A stretch of 64,000 nt of DNA from Piliocolobus tephrosceles (GCF_002776525.5 NC_045435.1:127437797-127501796), one strand, 5' to 3'; positions 22,619-37,193 are shown, numbered from the stretch's first letter. Numbers and translations: made by a program. The notes: generated by a model not told the origin, from the sequence alone.

Positions 22619-24842
22619 TTCTTTCCAGTTTTTTCTGAAGATATTTACATTTTGACCATAGTCCTGATTGTGCTCTCGATGTTCCCTTCATGGATCGGTC
22701 CCTCACAGTTTCCAAGCTGCTTAATGTAAAGAAAGCTTTATCTATGTGGAATGAATACACATATCACAGAGAAGTTTCCTAGAAAGCTTCTTTCCAATTT
22801 GTATCTGATGCTCTTTTCCTTTTCACCATCAGCATCAACACGCTCTCGAATATCACTTGGTACCTGTTCCTCCAAAAGAGCTTCACCAACGTTGTATGAC
22901 AAGGGAGGTATAACATTATGAGTGAAATCCACCTGTCACAAAGCAGTTCCTCGGAAAGCTTCTCTCTAGTTCTGTTCTGAACATATTTCCTATTTCACTG
23001 TAAGCTTCAAATGCTGCCGATTATGCCATCACACTCTAAACATACACAGGGTTAGAAAACTGATCAATGGAAAGAGAGGCTGAACTGATTGAAGGAATTA
23101 AGACGACACAAAGCAGTTTCACAGAAAGCTTTCTTCTAGATTTCACCTGAGGATATTTCTTTCTCCATATTCTCAGGATCGTTCACAAATCTCCTTTCGT
23201 GGATTCCAGAAAAATAATGACTTCAAGCTGCTCAATCGAAAATAGTTTAACTTCTTTAGATTAATACACATATCAAAAGCAATTGGTCAGAAAGATTCTC
23301 TGCAGGTTTCATCGGAAGATGTTTCCTCGCACACCACAAGTCTCTGGGCATCAATAAATATCCCTTCACAGATTCTTCAAAGACAGAGTTTCGAAACTGG
23401 GCAACATAGAGTAAGCATTAACACTGTGAACTGAATGCACATATCAGAGAGCAGATTCCTGGAACGCTTCTTCCTCGATTTTATTTCAGTATATTTCACT
23501 ATTCGCCATAGTCCTCAATGTGTTCTGAAATATCTCTTTTCCGGTTTAACAGGAACAGTGTGTAAACACTGTCTTGTGAGAAAAGAGGTATAAATCCCTG
23601 AGTGGAATGCAAACATCACAAAGTAGTTTCTTAGAAAGCTTCTATCCAGTTTTTATCTGAAGATATCTCCTCTTTCACCGTAGGCCTGAATGTGCTCCCG
23701 AATGTCCCTTCATGAATCTGTGCATGACGGAGTTTCCAAACTGCGTAATACAATTAAGGTTTTAACTATGTGAGATGAATAAATATATCTAACAAAAAGT
23801 AGTTTCACAGAAATCTGCTTTCAAGTTTTTGTCTGAAGATATTTCCTGTTTCACCATATTCGTCGCTATACTCCCGAATATCTCTTCATAGCTTTTCCTC
23901 CAAAAGGGATTCCAGAATCTTCTAGCAGTAGAAAGGTATATTTCTGTGAGTGGAATGCACACATCACAAAGCAGCTCCTCAGAAAGCTTCTCTCCACTTT
24001 CTATCTGACGATGATTTATTTCTCACTGTAAGCCTCAAAACCTCCAGAATAACTCTTCATAGACTAATCAAAACCAGTGTTATGATACAGCTCAATGAAA
24101 AGGGAAGCTTAACTGTGTGAGCGGAATTCACGTGACAGAGAGTGGTTTCACCGAAAGCTTCCTTCTGGTTTCTCTCTGAAGATTTTTGTTTTTCAGGATA
24201 TTCCAAACAGTGTTTCCAAATGTCCTTTCTCATATTCCACAGAAACAGTGATTTCAAACTGCTGAATCCAAAGAATGATTTAGCTCTATGAGGTGAATAC
24301 AAATATCAGGAAAGAGTTGCGCAGAATGCTTCTCTCCGATTTTCGATGAAAGACGTTTCCTTGCCTCACACAGGCCTCAGGTTGCCACTTAGTATCCCTT
24401 TGCAGAAACCTGAAAGACGGACTTTCAAACTGGGAAATGTAGAGTAAGCTTTAATCCTGTGAAAAGAATGGACATGTCAGAGAGTAATTTCTTCGAGAGC
24501 TTCTTTATATTTTTTATTGGATGACATTTCACTTTTTGCCATAGTCTTCAAAGTGCTCTGAATATCACTCTTTCGGGTTTACAAGAACAGTGTTCAAACT
24601 GTGCATTATGAGAAGAAAGTTATAACTCCCTGAGTGGAATGCACACATCACCAAACAACTTCTCAGAAAGCTTCTCTCCACTTTTAATCTGACTATATTT
24701 CCTATTTCACCATAGACCCGAATGTAATCCCAATATTCCTTCGTGGATCCATCCACGATGGAGTTTCCAAGTTGTGTTATATAAAGAAAGCTTCATCTAT
24801 GTGAGATGAATAAACATAGCAAAAAGCAGTTTCACAGAATGC
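22619..24842 (-). repeat. Complete 13-monomer satellite unit (2,224 bp)
   Basis: Types A to M are present in order with no insertion. Its length is within one base of 13 x 171. Confidence 0.88.
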
Positions 24843-26135
24843 TTCTTTCCAGTTTTTATCTTAAGATATTTCCTTTTTCACCATAGTCCAGAATGTGCTC
24901 ACGAAGGTCCCTTTGTGGATCCGTTCATGATATTCTCCAAGCTGCGTAATGTAAAGAAAGCTTTATCTATGTGAGATGATTACACATATTACAGAGTATT
25001 TTCCTAGGAAACTTCTCTCCAGTTTATATCTGAGGCTATTTCCTTTTCACCATCGGCATCAACATGCTCCCGAATATCACTTGGTACCTCTTTCTCCAAA
25101 AGGGTTTCATGATGCTGTATGAGAAAAGAGGTATAACACTGTGACTGGAAGACACGTCACAAAGCAGTTCCTTGTAAAGCTTGTCTCCAGTTTCGGTCTG
25201 AACATATTTCCTCTTTCACTGTTAGCCTCAAAGTGCTCCCAAATATCCCTTCACACGCTAAACATACACTGGGCTAGAAAACTGCTCAACGAAAAGAGAG
25301 ACTTATCAGTGTGACAGGAATTAAGAAGACACAGACAACTTTCACAGAAACCTTCCTTCTGTATTTTACCTGAGGATATTTCTTTCTCCATATTCTCAGC
25401 ATCATTCCCAAATGTTCTTCCTCAGATTCCACAAAAACAGTGATTCCAAGCTTCTCAATCCAGAGAATGCTTTAGCTTTATGATAGAATACACACATTGC
25501 AAAGCAGTTGCTCAGAACGTTTCTCTGCAGGTTTCATCAGAAAGCGTTTCCTCGCTCACCAAAAGCCTCCAGCCATCACTAAATATCCCTTCCCAGATTC
25601 TTCAAAGACAGAGTTTTTGAAATTGGGCAACATAGAGTAAGCATTAACTCTGTGAAGTGAATGCACATATCAGAGAGCAGATACTTGGAACCCTTCTTAC
25701 TTGATTTTATTTCAGTATATTTCACTATTTGCAATAGTCCTCAAAGCGTTCTGAAATATCACTTTTTTGGTTTCAGAGTATCCGTGTTCAAACACTGACT
25801 TGTGAGAATGCACTCGTCACAAAGCAGTTCCTCTGAAAACTTTTCTCCAGTTTCGCTCTGAACATATTTCCTTTTTCACCATAAGCCTCAAAGTGATCCC
25901 GAATGTCCCATCACACGCTAAACATACACAGGGTTACCTCTGTGAGGCTTAACTGAGCGAGAGGAATTAAGACAGCACAGAACAGCTTCACAGAAAGCTT
26001 CCTATAGGCCCGAATGTGATCCAAAATATCCCTTTGTGGATCCATCCACGAGGGAGTTTCCAAGCTGTGTATTGTAAAGAAAGCTTCATCTATGTGAGAT
26101 GAATAAACGTTTCAAAAAGCATATTCAGAGAAATG
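24843..26135 (-). repeat. Deleted satellite unit: A-B-C-D-E-F | B(end)-C | M(part)
   Basis: A to E are normal. F breaks at ~25,809 into the last ~35 bp of B, C follows, and at ~26,003 the start of D joins mid-M exactly as at ~3125. The C monomer also shares gcttaactgagcgagagg and gacagcacagaaca with the C before the 3125 junction. Confidence 0.85.
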
Positions 26136-28605
26136 TTCTTTCCACTTTTTATCTGAAGATATTTCCTTTTTCACCATAGTCCAGAATGTGTCCCCGAAGG
26201 TCCCTTCTTCGATTCCTCCACGACATTTTCCAAGCTGCATAATGTAAAAAAGCTTTATGTATGTGGGATGATTACACATATCAAAGAGTAGTTTCATAGA
26301 AAGCTTCTTTCCATTTTCTGTCTGAGGCTATTTCCCTTTTCACCATCGGCATCGACATGCTCCTGAATATCCCTTAGTATGTCTTTCTCCAAAAGGGTTT
26401 CCCCGAGACTCTATGAGAAGTGAGGTATAACACGGTAACTGGAATGCACACGTCACAAAGCAGTTCCTCGGAAAGCTTCTATCCAGTTTCACTCTGAAAA
26501 TATTTCCTTTCTCACTGTAAGCCTCAAAGTGCTCCCGAATGTCTCATCACACACTAAACATACACAGGGTTTTGAAACTCCTTAACGTAAGGAGAGGCTT
26601 AACTAAGATTACGTCCCTGTACTCCCAAATGTCTCTTGGTAGCTTTTTCTCCAAAAGGGATTCCAGAATCCTCTAGGAAAGAAAGGTATATTGCTGTGAG
26701 TGGAATGCACACGTCACAAAGCAGATCCTCTGAAAGCTTCTCTCTAGTTTCGATCTGAACATATTTCCTTTTTCACCGTAAGCCTCAAAGTGCCCCCGAA
26801 TGTTTCGTCACATGCGAAACATACACAGGGTTATATAACTACTGAACATAAGGAGAGGCTTAACTAAGCGAGAATAATTAAGACGACAGAGAGTAGTTTC
26901 ACAGAAAGCTTCCTTCTGGATTTTACCTGAGGATATTTCTTTCTCCATGTTTTAAGGATTGTTCCCAAATATCCTTCCTCAGATTCCACAAAAACAGTGA
27001 TTTCAAGCTGCTCAATCCAAAGAACGGTTTAAATCAATGAGACGAATACACACATCACAAAGCAGTTTCTCAGAAAGTTACTCTGCAGGTTTCATCAGAA
27101 GATGTTTCCTTGCTCACCACAAGCCTCCGGGCATCACTAAATATCCTTTCACAGATTCTTCAAGACAGAATTTCGACAGTGGGCAACATAGAGTAATCAT
27201 AAATTCTGTGAAGTGAATGCACATATCAGAGATCAGATTCTTGGAACGCTTCTTTCTTGATTTTATTTCAGTACATTCCACTATTTGCGATAGTCCTCAG
27301 TGCACTCAGAAATATTACATTTTCGGTTACACAGGAAGAGTGTTTAAACACTTCCTTGTGAGAAAAGAAGTATAAATCCATGAGCAGAATGCATACATCA
27401 CAAATAGTTTCTCACAAAGCTTTTATCCAGTTTTTATCTGAAGATATATCCTCTTTCACCATAGGCCTGAATGTGCTCCCAAAAGTCCCTTCACGGATTC
27501 GTGCATGACGGAGTTTCCAAGCTGCCTAATATAAGAAAGGTTTGAACTATGCGTGATGAATGGATATATCTAACATGAAGCTGTTTCACAGAAAGCTTCT
27601 TTCCAGTTCTCTCTGAGGATACATCCTTTTTCACCATAGCCATCCATATACTCCCGAATGTCTCTTGGTAGTTTTTCTCCAAAAGGGATTCCGGAATCCT
27701 ATAGGAGAAGAGAGGTATATTTCTGTGAGTGGAATGCACATGTCACAGAGCAGCTCCTCAGAAATCTTCCCTCCAGTTTCTATCTGAAGACGTTGCCTTT
27801 CTCACAATAACCTTCAAATCGCTCCTGAATATCCCTTCGCAGTCTAAATAATACTGCTCAGTGAAAAAAGAAGCTTAATTGTGTGAACAGAATTCACGTG
27901 ACACAGAGCAGTTTCACAGAAAGCTTCCTTCTGGTTTCACTCTGAGGTTATTTCTTCTTCAGGGTATTCTAAAAAGCGTCTCCAAATGTCCTTTCTCAGA
28001 TTCCACGGAAACAGTGATTTCAAACTGCTCAATCCAAAGAATGATTTAAACCTTTGAGATGAACACAGACATCACAAAATTTTGCACAGAAAGCATCTCT
28101 CCAATTTTCGATCGGAGACATTTCCTTGCTCGAAACAAGCCTCCGGTTGCCACTTAGTATCCATTCTCAGAACCCTCAGAGGCCGCCTTTCAAACTGGGA
28201 AATGAAGAGTAAGCTCTAACCCTGTGAAAACAATGGGCATGTCAGGGAGCAATTTCTTTGAGTATTTCTTTCTGTTTTTATTGAATGACATTTCACTTTG
28301 CCATGGTCTTCAATGTGCTCCGAATAACACTCTTTTGGTTTTACAGGAACAGTGTTCAATCTGTGCCTTAAGAGAAGAACATTGAAACCCCCTGAGTGGA
28401 ATGCATACATCACCAAGCAGTTCCTCAGAAAGATTCTCTCCAGTTTTTATCTGACTATATTTCCTCTTTGACCATAGACCCGAAAGTATTCCCAAATATC
28501 CCATCATGGATCCATCCACGAGGGAGTTTCCAAGCTATGGAAAGTAAAGAAAGCTTCATCTATGTGAGAAGAATAAACATAGAAAAAGGCAGATTCGCAG
28601 AAAGC
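26136..28605 (-). repeat. Rearranged satellite unit: A-B-C(part)-H(part)-C to M
   Basis: C is cut at ~26,607 and joins mid-H. That H ends and is followed at ~26,735 by C, not I, after which C to M run normally. H followed by C is expected if exchange occurs between the homologous types H and B. Confidence 0.82.
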
Positions 28606-30921
28606 TTCTTTACAGTTTTTATCTGAAGATATTTCCTTTTTCACCATCTTCCTGAGTCTGCTCACGAAAGTTCCTTCGTGGCTCCGTCCATGACAGTTTT
28701 CAAGCTGTGTAATATAAGGAAACCTTTATCTCTGTGTGATGATTACACATATCACAGAGTAGTTTCCTAGAAAGCTTTTTTCCAGGTTTTGTCTGAGGCT
28801 ATTTCCCTTTTCATCATCGGCATCAACATGCTCCCGAATATCACTTGGTACCTGTTTCTCCAAAAGGGTTTCCTCGACGCTGTATGAGAAGAGAGGTATA
28901 CCACTGTGAGTGGAATGCACACGTCACAAAGCAGTTCCTCGGAAAGCTTCTCTCCAGTTTCGCTCTGAACCTATTTACTTTTTCACCATAAGCCTCAAAG
29001 TGCTTCCGAATGTCCCATCACATGCTAAACATACACAGGGTTATAAAACTACGCAACATAAGGAGAGGCTTAACTACGCGAGAGGAATTAAGATGTCACA
29101 GAGTAGTTTCACAGAAAGCTTCCTTCTGGATTTACCTGAGGATATTTCTTTCTCCATGTTGTAAGTATCATTTCCAAATATCCTTCCTCAAATTCCATAA
29201 AAACAGTATTTTCAATTTGCTCAATCCACAAAATGGTTTAAATCTAGAAGACAAACACACATCACAAGGCAGTTGCTCAGAAAGTTACTCTGCAGGTTTC
29301 ATTGGAAGATGTTTCCCTGCTTACCACTAGCCTCTGAGCATCACTAAATATCCCTTCAGAGATTCTTCAAAGACAGCATTTCGAAACGGTGCAACATAGA
29401 GTAAGCATACATTCTGTGAATTGAATACACATATTAGATTGCAGATTCCTGGAACGCTTCCTACTCGATTTTATTTCAGTATATTTCAGTATTCGCCATA
29501 GTCCTCAGTGTGCTCTGAAATATCACATTTTCAGTTTCACAGGAACAGTGTTCAAACCCTGAATTGTGAGAAAAGAGGTATATCTTTCTGAGCGGAATGC
29601 ATACATCACAATGTAGTTTCTCAGAAAGCTTCTTTCCAGTTTTTTTCTCATGATATCTCCTCTTTGTCGAAGGTCTGAATGTGCTCCCATATGTCCCTTC
29701 ACTGATTCGTGCATGACAGATATTCCAAACTGCGTAATATAAGAAGGATTGAACTATGCGAGATGAATAGATATATCTAACACAAAGCAGTTTCACAGAA
29801 ATCTTTCCAGTTTTGTCTGAGGATATTTCCTTTTTCACCATAGCCATCCCTATACTCCGGAATGTCTCTTGGTAGCTTTTTCTGCAAAAGGGATTCCGGA
29901 ATCCTCTCTGAGAATAAAAGTATATTTCTGTGAGTGGAATGCACACGTCACAAAGCAGCTCCTCAGAAAGCTTCTCTCCAGTTTCTACCTGATGACATTT
30001 CCCTTCTCACCATAAGCCTCAAAGTGCTCCAGAATATCCCTTTGCAGGCAAAACAAAAACAGTGTTATGATACTGCGCAATGAACAGAGAAGCTTAAATG
30101 TGTGAGCAGAATTCACGTGACACTGAGCAGTTTCACCGAAAGCTCCCTTCTGGTCTCTCTGAGGTTACTTCTCTTTCAGGATATTCTAAAGAGTGTTTCC
30201 AAATATCCTTTCTCAGATTCCACAGACAGTGATTTCAAAATGTTGAATTGAAAGAATGATTCAACTCAATGAGATGAATACAAATTTCGCAAAAGAGTTG
30301 CGCAGAAAGCTTCTTTCCAATTTTCGATGGAAGACATTTCCTTGCTTGTCACAGGCCTCCGGTTGCCACTTACTATCCCTTCACAGAAACCTCAAAGACC
30401 GACTTTCAAACTGGGAAGTGAAGAGAATGCTTTAAACCTTTCAAAAGAATGGACATGACAGAGAACAGTTTCCTGGAGTGCTTTATCCTCAAAGACCAAC
30501 ATTCAAACTGGGATATATAGCGTAAGATTAAACCCTCTGAAAAAAATGGACAGGTCATTGAGCAGTTTCATCAGGTGCTTATTTCTGCTTTTTATTGGAC
30601 GACATTTCACTTTTTGCCATAGTCTTCAATGTGCTCTGAATATCACTCTTTTGGTTTTAGAGGAACAGTGTTCAAACTGTTCCTTATGTGAAGAAAGTTA
30701 TAACTCCCTGAGTGGAATACACCAATCACCAAGCAGTTTTTCAGAAAGCTTCACTCCAGTTTTTATCTGATTATATTTTCTATTTCACCATAAGCCCAAA
30801 TGTGATCCCAAATATCCCTTCGCAGGTCCATCCACGAGGGAGTTTCCAAGCTGCATAATGTAAAGAAAGCGTCATCTATGTGAGATGAATAATCACAGCA
30901 AAAGGGAGAACCACAGAAAGC
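28606..30921 (-). repeat. Complete 13-monomer unit with a half-K duplication
   Basis: All thirteen types are present. The second half of K is repeated in a diverged form at about 30,487-30,580, adding ~95 bp. This unit belongs to the subfamily marked by aaggaaacc in A (28716-28724). Confidence 0.85.
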
Positions 30922-33900
30922 TTCTTTCCAGTTTTTATCTGAAGTTATTTCCTTTTGCACCATAGCCCTCAATGTGCTCCCGAAGGTCCTTTCGTGGATT
31001 CATCCATGACATTTTCCAATCTGCGTAGTAAAAAGAAAGCTTTATCTATGTGGGATGAGTACACATATCACAGAGTAGTTTCCCAGAATGCTTCTTCCCA
31101 GTTTTTGTCTGAGGCTATTTGTCTTTTCACCATCGGCACCAACATGCTCCTGAATATCGCTTGCTACCTGTTTCTCCAAAAGGGTATCCCCGACGCCGTA
31201 TGAGAAGAGAGGTACAACACTGTGAATTGAATGCACAAGTCAAAAAGCAGTTCCTCGGAAAGCTTCTCTCCAATTTAGGTCTCAACATATTTCCTTTTTC
31301 ACCATAAGCCTCAAAGTGCTTCTGAATATCCCAACATAAGCTAAACATATACAGGGTTAGAAAACTGCTCAACGAAATGTAAGGCTTAAATGAGCGAGAG
31401 AAATTCAGACGACACAGAGCAGTTTCACAAAAAGCTTCCTTCTGGATTTTATCTGAGGATATTTCTTTCTCCATATTCGAAGCATCATTTCCAAATGTCC
31501 TTCCTCAGATTCCACAGAAACAGTGATTTCAAGCTGCTCAATCCAAGGAATGGTTTAACTCTAAGAGATGAATACACACATTGCAAAGCAGTTGCTCAGA
31601 AAGTTTCTCTGCAGCTTTCATCGGAAGACGTTTCCTTGCTCAACAAAAGCCTCCGACTGTCACTAAATGTCCCTTCACAGATTCTTCAAAGGCACAGTTT
31701 TGAAACTGGGCATCATAGAGTAAGCGTTAAGTTAGCATACTCATTAACATAGTGTAAGCATAACTCTGTGAAGTGAATGCACATATCACAGAGCAGATTC
31801 TTGGAACGCTTCGTTCTTGATTTTATTTCAGTATATTTCGCTATTCAGCATAGTCCTCAACACGCTCCAAAATATCAGTTTTTTGATCTCACAGGAACAG
31901 TGTTCAAATGCTGCCTTGTGAGAAAAAAGGTATGACTCCCTGAACTGAATGCACACATCACAAAGTAGTTTCTCAGGAAGCTTCTATTCAGTTTTTATCT
32001 GAAGATATCTAATCTCTCAACTTAGGTTTGTATGTGCTTTAGAAAGTCCCTTCACAGATCTGCTCATCATGGAGTTTCCAAACTGCGAAGTATAAGAAAA
32101 GTTTTAACTATGCGAGATAAATAAATACATCTAACACAAAGCAGTTTCACAGAAATCTTCTTTCCAGTTTTCTCTGAGGACATTTGATTTTAAACATAGC
32201 CGTCCCTATACTCACAAGAGTCTCCCGGTAGCTTTTTCTCCAAAAGGGATTCCAGAATCCTATAGGAGAAGAAAGGTATATTTCTTTGAGTGGAATGCAC
32301 ACATCACAAAGCAGCTCCTCAGAAAGCTTCTCTCCAGTTTCTATCTGAAGACATATCTTTCTCACCATAAGCCTCAACGCGCTCCTGAATATCCGTTCAC
32401 AGACTAAACAAAAACAGTTTATGATACTGCTCAATGAAAGCAGAAGCTTAATTTTGTGAGCGGCCTTCACGTGACACAGAGCAGTTTCACTGAAAGCTTC
32501 CTTTTTCTTTCTCTCTGGGGTTATTTCTTTTTCAGGATATTCTAAAGAGCGTCTCCAAATGTCCTTTCTCAGATTCCACAGAAACAGTGATTTCAAACTG
32601 CTCAATTCAAAGAACAGTTTAAATCTAGGAGACCAATACAAACGTCACAAAGCAGTTGCTCAGAAAGTTGCTCTGCAGATTTCATCAGAAGATGTTTCCT
32701 TGCTCACCAACAGCCTCTGGGCATCACTAAATCTCCCTTCAAAGATACTTCAAAGACAGAATTTCAAACCTGGGCAACATAGAGTAAGCATAAATTCTGT
32801 TTAGTGAATGCACATATCAGAGAGCAGATTATTGGAATGCTTCTTTCTCGATTTAATTTCAGTATATTTCACTATTCGCCACAGACCTCAGTGTGCTCTG
32901 AAATATCACTTTTTCGGTTTCACAGGAGCAGTGTTCAAACCGTGCCTTGTGAGAAAAGAGGTATAACTCCTTGAGTGGAATGCATACATCACAAAGTAGT
33001 TTCTCAGGAGGATTCTCTCCAGTTTTTATCTGATGATATCTACTCTTTCACCAAAGGCCTGAATGAGCTCACGAAAGTCCCTTCATGAATCCGTGCATGA
33101 CGGAGTTTCCAAACTGTGTAATATAAGAAAGGTTTCAACTATACAAGATGAATAGATATATGTAACAAGAAGCAGTTTCACAGAAAATTTATTTCCAGTT
33201 TTTCTCCGAGGATATCTCCTTATTCACCGTAGCCGTCCCTATACTCCTGAATGTCTCTTGGTAGCTTTTTCATGAAAAGGGATTGTGGAATCATCGAGGA
33301 GAAAAAAGGTATATTTCTGTGAGTGGAATGCACACGTCACAAATCAGCTCCTCAGAAAGCTTCTCTCCAGTTTCTATCTGAAGACGTTTCCTTTCTCATC
33401 CTAACCCTCAAATCACTCCCAAATATCCCTTTGCAGTCTAAACAAAAACAGTGTTATGATACTGCTCAATGGAACGAGAAGCTTAACTGTGTAAGCATAT
33501 TCACGTGACACAGAGCAGGTTCACAGAAAGCTTCCTTCTGGTTTCTCTCTGAGGTTATGTCTTTTTGAGGATATTCTAAATAGCCTCTCCAAATGTCCTT
33601 TCTCAGATTCCACATAAATAGTGATTTCAAACTGCTCAATCCAAAGAACGATTGTGCATAAATGAATGCACATATTAGCGAGCAGATTCTTGGAACGCTT
33701 CTTTCTCGATTTTATTTCAGTATATTTCGCTATTTGCCATAGTCCTCAGTGCAATCCGAAATATCACATTTTCAGTTACACAGGAACAGTGTTTAAACAC
33801 TGCCTTGTGTGAAAAGAGGTATAACTTTCTGAGCAGAATGCATACATCACAAGTAGTTTCTCAGAAAGCTTTTATCCAGTTTTAATCCGAAGATATCTCC

Positions 33901-35069
33901 TCTTTCACTGAAGGCCTGAATATGTTCCCGAATGTCCCTTCAGAGATTGGTACATGATGGAGTTTCCGAACTGCGTAATATGAGAAAGGTTTCAACTATG
34001 TGATATGAATAGATATATCCAACACGAAGCAGTTTCGCCGACATCTTTTTTCCAGTTTTGTTTGAGGCATTCCTTTTTCACCATAGCCATCCCTATACTC
34101 CCGAATGTCTCTTGGTAGCTTTTTCTCCAGAAGGGATTCCATTATCCTCTAGGTGAAGAAAGGTATATTTCTGTGAGTGGAACTCACACTTCACAAAGCA
34201 GGTCCTCAGAAAACTTCTCTCCAGTTTCTATCTGAAGACGTTTCCTTTCTCACAGTAACCCTCAAATCCCTCCTGAATATCCCTTCTCAGTCTAAACAAA
34301 AACAGTGTTATGATACTGCTCAATGAAAAGAGAAGCTTAACTGTGTGAGCGGAATTCACGTGACACAGAGCAGGTTCACAGAAAGCTTCTTTCTGGTTTT
34401 TCTCTGAGGTAATTTATTTTCTAGGGTATTCTAAAGAGAGTCTCCAAATGTTCTATCTCAGATTCAACAGAAACAGTGATTTCGAACTGATCAATCCAAA
34501 GAATGATTTAATTCTTTGAGATGAACACAAACATCCCAAAAGTGTTGCGCAGAAAGCATCTCTCCAATTTTCGATGGGAGACATTCCCTTGCTTGACACA
34601 GGTCTCTGGTTGCCACATACTATCCCTTCTCAGAACCCTCAGAGGCTGACTTTCAAACTGGGAAGTATAGAGTAAGCTTTAACCCTGTGAAAAGAATGGG
34701 CTGTCAGAGAGCAGTTTCCTCGAGTGCTTCTTCTGTTTTTTATTGGACGATATTTCACTTTTTGCCATAGTCTTCAATGTGCTCCGAATATCACTCTTTT
34801 GGTTTTACAGGAACAGTGTTCAAACTGTGTCTTATGAGAAGAACATTAAAACTCCCTGAGTGGAATGCACACATCACCTAGTAGTTTCTCATAAAGCTTC
34901 TCTCCACTTTTTATCTGACTATATTTCCTATTTGACCACAGGCCCGAATGTGATCCCAAATGTCCCTTCGTGGATCCATCCACGAGGCAGTTTCCAAGCT
35001 GCGTAATGTCAAGAAAGCTTCATCTATGAGAGAAGAATAAATAAAGAAACAAGCAGATTCACGGAAAGC
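30922..35069 (-). repeat. Long satellite unit of ~24 monomers
   Basis: The order is A to I, then a J/D hybrid (~32,500-32,665) followed by E, F, G, H, I, then J broken at ~33,652 into the end of E, followed by F to M. The J-to-D switch is a six-type step between homologous monomers. The second jump does not keep homologous position. The E at ~31,605-31,815 carries a ~26-bp insertion also found at ~59,745. Confidence 0.82.
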
Positions 35070-37193
35070 TTCTTTCCAGTTTTTATCTGAAGATATTTCC
35101 TTTTTCACTGTATTCCTGAGTGTGCTCCCGAAAGTCCCTTCGTGGATCCGTCCATGACAGTTTTCAAGCTGTGTAATGTAAGGAAACCTTTATCTCTGTG
35201 AGATGATAAGACATATCACAGAGTAGTTTCCTAGAAAACTTCTTTCCATGTTTTGTCTGAGGCTATTTCCCTTTTCAAGATCGGCATCACCATGCTCCCA
35301 AATATCACTTGGTACCTGTTTCTTAAAAATGGCTTCCCCAATGCTGTATGAGAAGAGAGGTATAACACTGTGAGTGGAATGCACACGTCACAAAGCAGTT
35401 CCTCGGAAAGCTTCTCTCAAGTTTCGGTCTGAATATATTTCCTTTTTCACCATAACCAGCAAATTGCTCGCGAATGTCCCATCACACACAGAGGCTTAAC
35501 TAAGCGAGTTGAATTACTACACAGAGTAGATTCACAGAAAGCTTCCTCTGGATTTTACCTGAGGATATTTCTTTCTCCATGTTCTAAGGGTCATTCCCAA
35601 ATGTCCTTCCTCAGATTCCACAAAAACAGTGATTTCAATCTGCTCAATGCAAAGAATGGTTTAAATCTTTGAGACAAATAAACACATCGCAAAGCAGTTG
35701 CTCAGAAACTTACTGTGCAGGTTTCATCTGAAGATGTTTCCTTGCTCACCACAAGCCTCCGGGTGTCACTAAATATCCCTTCACAGACTCTTCAAAGACA
35801 GAATTTCAAAACTGGGCAACATGGTGTAAGCATAAATTCTGTGAACTGAATGCAAATATCAGAGAGGAGATTCTTGGAATGCTTCTTTCTGTATTTTATT
35901 TCAGTACATTTCACTATTTGCCACTGACTTGTGAGAAAAGAGGTATAACTCCCTGAGTGGAATGCATACATCACAAAGTAGTTACTCAGAAAGCCTCTAT
36001 CCAGTTTTTATCTGAATATATCTCCTCTTTCACTGTAGGCTTGAATGTGCTCCTGAATGTCCCTTTGCATATCTGTGCATGAAGGAGTTTCCAAACTGTA
36101 TAATATAAAAAAAGTTTTAACTATGCAAGATGAATAAATATAACTAACACAAAGCAGTTTCACAGAAATTTTTTTCACATTTGTCTGAGGATATTTCCTT
36201 TTTCACCATAGTCGTCGTTATACTCCCCAATATCTCTTGGTAGCCTTTTCTCCAAAACGGATTCCGGAATCCTCTTGGAGAAGAAAGGTATATTTATGTG
36301 AGTAGAATGCATATGTCACAAAGCATGTCCTCAGGGGACTACTCTCCAGTTTCTATCTGAAGTAGTTTCCTTTCTCAGCGTAAGCTTCAAAGACCTCCAG
36401 AATATCTCTTCGCAGACTAAACAAAAACAGTGTTATGATACAGTTCAATTAAAAGAGAAGCTTAACACTGTGAGCGGAATTCACGTGACACCGAGCAGTT
36501 TCACAGAAAGCTTCCTTCTGGTTTCTCTCTGAGGTTATTTCTTTTTCAGTATATTCTAAAGAGCGTTTCCAAATGTCCTTTCTCACATTCCACATAAATA
36601 GTGATTTCAAACTGCTCATTCCAAAGAATGATTTAACTCTATGAGATGAATACAAACACCCCAAATAGTTGCACAGAAAGCTTGTCTCCAATTTTTGATG
36701 GAAGACATTTCCTTGCCTCACACAGGCCTCCTGTTGCCAATTACTATCCCTCCACAGAACCCTCAAAGACCGACTTTCAAACTGGCAAACGTAGAGTAAG
36801 TTTTAACCTGTGAAAAGAATGGACATGTGAGAGAGCAGTTTCTTTGAGTGCTTCTTTCTGTTTTTTATTGGACAACATTTCACTTTTTGCATAGTCTTCA
36901 ATATGCTCTGTATATCTCTCTTTTGGTTTTACAGGAACAGTGTTCAAACTGTGCCTTATGAGAAGAAAGTTATAACTCCCTGAGTGGAATGCACAGGTCA
37001 CCAAGCAATTTCTCAGAGAGCTTCTCTCCATTTTTTATCTGACTATATTTCCTATTTCACCATAGGCCCGAATGTGATTCCAAATATCCTTTCGCGGATC
37101 CATCCATGAGGGAGTTTCCAAGCTGCGTAATGTAAAGAAAGCTTCATCTATGTGAGATGAATAAACTTAGTAAAAAGCAGATTCACAGAATGC
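35070..37193 (-). repeat. 13-monomer satellite unit with internal small deletions
   Basis: All types are present, but C loses ~40 bp near 35,490 and F loses ~60 bp near 35,920. The unit is ~100 bp short. A carries the aaggaaacc marker (35180-35188). Confidence 0.84.
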
